DNA of 64,000 nt from Protea cynaroides (Eukaryota > Streptophyta > Magnoliopsida > Proteales > Proteaceae), in the NCBI GenBank assembly GCA_028583415.1, contig CM053266.1:39675758-39739757 (forward strand), in the 5' to 3' direction. The notes below the pieces were generated by a model. It saw only the letters and a program-made list of their open reading frames with translations, searched no databases and was not told where the DNA came from. Made by a program: the position numbers and the translations under genes. Below are positions 62,121 to 64,000 of the stretch, one piece after another. How positions within the stretch are numbered: the stretch's first letter is position 1; each line of letters begins with the position of its first letter.

Positions 62121-64000
62121 AGTATTGGAAATGAACGGAGAAGTGGTGGAACATGCGGAACCACATATTGGATCACTCCAGTGCGGCACGAAGCCGCTGA
62201 CGCGGAGTCGGCTCCTATGCCGCTAACTATGCCCTGCTTGGTCCCCCAGCACGGTTGAGGTTCTGTAGCGCGTCATGAGCACTGGGCAAAAAAACGCGGG
62301 GCAATTGAGGTCTATGTTCTGCAATCGCCCCTATTCTTTCTCTAATCACGACCTATGGCATCTATCTCTATCCCAAATCTTGTCACCATGAAACTTAATA
62401 GCTCCAACTTCATTCTCTGGAAGCTGGAAGCTTATTCTGGTCCGCAGCCAGCCACTCCGAACCCGCAACTCAAATAGCCAAGGTCGGGGGAAAGGGAATA
62501 GTAAAACTTATTTGGATAAAGGAAGCATTCATACTTGACCCGCATCTGGACACCCCTTTCGGGCTCACTTCCTGACAACCTAGCCCACAAAAGGAAAGAA
62601 AAGACCTACATTAAAAAATTCTTCAATATTAGCGACGATTCTATTCTATTCTCCTTTTTTTATCATTCCCATCTGCATATCTCCTACTTATAAAGATAAA
62701 AAATTATTTCTTTATTAATTTATATATATAAATAAAAATAAAGATAAAGAAAGATTATTGTCTATATATATTTCTTTCTTTCTTTATCTTATCCTACTTG
62801 TTGTAGAAATATAATAGATTTGGGTTAGAATGAGGAGGACGAGAAAGAAGAAATAGGACGAAGATGAGAGAAGAGTGGTTGTAGAGATTGGTCTAGATTA
62901 TTATAAGTCATTTCTCACCCTCTTATTCAACTATGGCTAATTTTCCACGGCAAATAGTTTCTTGAGATTTGGTATCTAGCTTTTTTCCCTGGTGAAGCGC
63001 TCCTCTACGGGTAGTGCTAGTGAGGGTATCAATCTCGAACCGTGGGATCTACTGATTCCGGGTCAACCACCCCGATTCTGGGTTGTCAACGAGCCATCGA
63101 CTTGGAAAAGATACTGGGCGAAGTCAATGGGCTTTCTAACCGCCTTTCTTTCCTCACCTTTAGATACGGGTAACTGATAGACCTCTAACCTTTAAAGTAA
63201 TGGACTACTAGGATAACTACTCTTACCGCTAGACTAACCGAGGATAAGAATCATAACCGCTGGACTGAGAGTTTGATTGGTGGTCCTATTGCCTACTGCT
63301 TGCCCGTTGGAACACCGATCATTTTTTGCTTTTCGAGATGGGTGTCCAGTGGTTAAATCAAAGCTAGGCAATACGTGAATTGGTGAATTGGTGAATTTAT
63401 GGTGACTAGAACTCATGGGGCAAGCCCTACTAAGTAAAGGTCCAGTAGAACAAACTTGGTCCCGGTAGCTTTTTGAGAGATATCACTCGCGGGCCACGAT
63501 AGCAATTGTCCCAGCCTTTGCTCGACACTACCCTAACCCACAGACGGACCTCACCCATGAACACCCCTAACACACCTGACCACTAACCGGAAAAAAGTAG
63601 AGGACAGTTTTGTAGCTGGTTCACTTCGGGAGGGCGAGGTCCACACAGGTAGAGTCCCTAATAACCAGACCGCAACGCTTCACCCCACTACGACTACTAC
63701 TACTGCTCATGCTATATGACATGAAGCACGTAGGGTCTTCTCTTCTATAGCTGCGGAACGTGCCTTTACACCACTACTTCAAACTAGGGCAGGTCTTTAC
63801 GTAATATGTAATATAGACGACCTGATGATAGTGAAGACTCGTTCCGAAGAGTGCTATAGGTATTACTTAGTGGCATTGTCATATATTTATTGATATGGAT
63901 TCTCTCGCTAAAAAAAAAAAAAAAGGTTTTGACTTTATTGTGTTGAATTGACCCCTATTACCAATGGAGGCAGACACAGAAAGGGCCCAAGTAAGAGGAA
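62121..64000. other. Unidentified DNA of different composition, possibly organelle-derived
   Basis: After the copia break the sequence changes: GC-rich stretches (62160-62330, 63000-63180, 63470-63720), little simple repeat until an A15 run near 63911, and no long frame. A short gag-like start, MASISIPNLVTMKLNSSNFI, lies at 62348-62430 and breaks off, so a piece of another copia is included. Mixed short conserved-looking blocks would fit plant mitochondrial intergenic DNA transferred to the nucleus, but I recognise no mitochondrial or plastid gene. Identity is open. Confidence 0.3.

Noticed and set aside
63170..63250. tRNA-like block on the minus strand (TAGTCTAGCGGTAAGAG resembles a tRNA D-arm)
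   Set aside because: No matching anticodon stem, T-arm consensus or acceptor pairing could be built, so it is not called as a tRNA.
1..64000. CRISPR arrays, bacterial operons, phage or defence systems
   Set aside because: The spaced repeats found are degenerate minisatellites inside plant LTR elements; the genes have introns and there is no prokaryotic coding structure.

Overview
This is nuclear DNA from a flowering plant. The genes are split by canonical GT-AG introns, the proteins are plant-specific (GT48 callose synthases and a clade-D PP2C), and the rest is AT-rich DNA full of Ty1/copia LTR retrotransposons whose primer-binding sites match initiator tRNA-Met. The repeats and protein matches suggest a dicot-type angiosperm; I cannot name the species. 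Exon coordinates below were worked out by hand from splice motifs, reading phase and conserved protein sequence.

Three genes are visible, all on the minus strand. (1) At the left edge is the first coding exon (1489-1690), with a spliced 5' leader, of a CALS9/GSL10-like callose synthase that runs leftward out of the window. (2) At 7242-12729 is a complete four-exon clade-D protein phosphatase 2C (385 aa). (3) From 20869 to 58070 lie the last 22 exons of a CALS1-4-clade callose synthase. They join with matching phases into 3594 coding bases, 1197 residues plus stop, with no break. Its N-terminal exons (roughly 750 residues by comparison with a family length near 1950) lie beyond 64000.

Most of the remaining sequence is mobile DNA. 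The introns of gene 3 are very large (8.5, 13.9 and 6.4 kb) and hold a rearranged copia element whose 5' half is inverted (28041-30326), a degenerate LTR element split by a hAT-like insertion (24985-27555), an integrase-less copia (33451-37246, minus) head-to-head with a decayed copia (37321-41690, plus), and two structurally complete coding-free LTR elements (48769-51468 and 55415-57604). Those two share LTR ends, a leader and, inside, regularly spaced arrays of a small dyad motif. A further copia (58915 to about 62120) ends abruptly after integrase. Beyond it is about 1.9 kb of differently composed DNA that I could not identify; organellar origin is possible. Two Tourist-like MITEs, a solo LTR, LINE 3' ends, a fold-back element, minisatellites and microsatellites fill other gaps.

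Functionally, the two callose synthases make beta-1,3-glucan at the plasma membrane (cell plates, plasmodesmata, wound and pathogen deposits). The PP2C between them belongs to a group that dephosphorylates plasma-membrane and receptor-kinase pathway targets. Nothing in the sequence shows that the three genes are co-regulated. I saw no CRISPR array, convincing tRNA or rRNA gene, or new multigene system; the most novel material is in the non-autonomous LTR elements.
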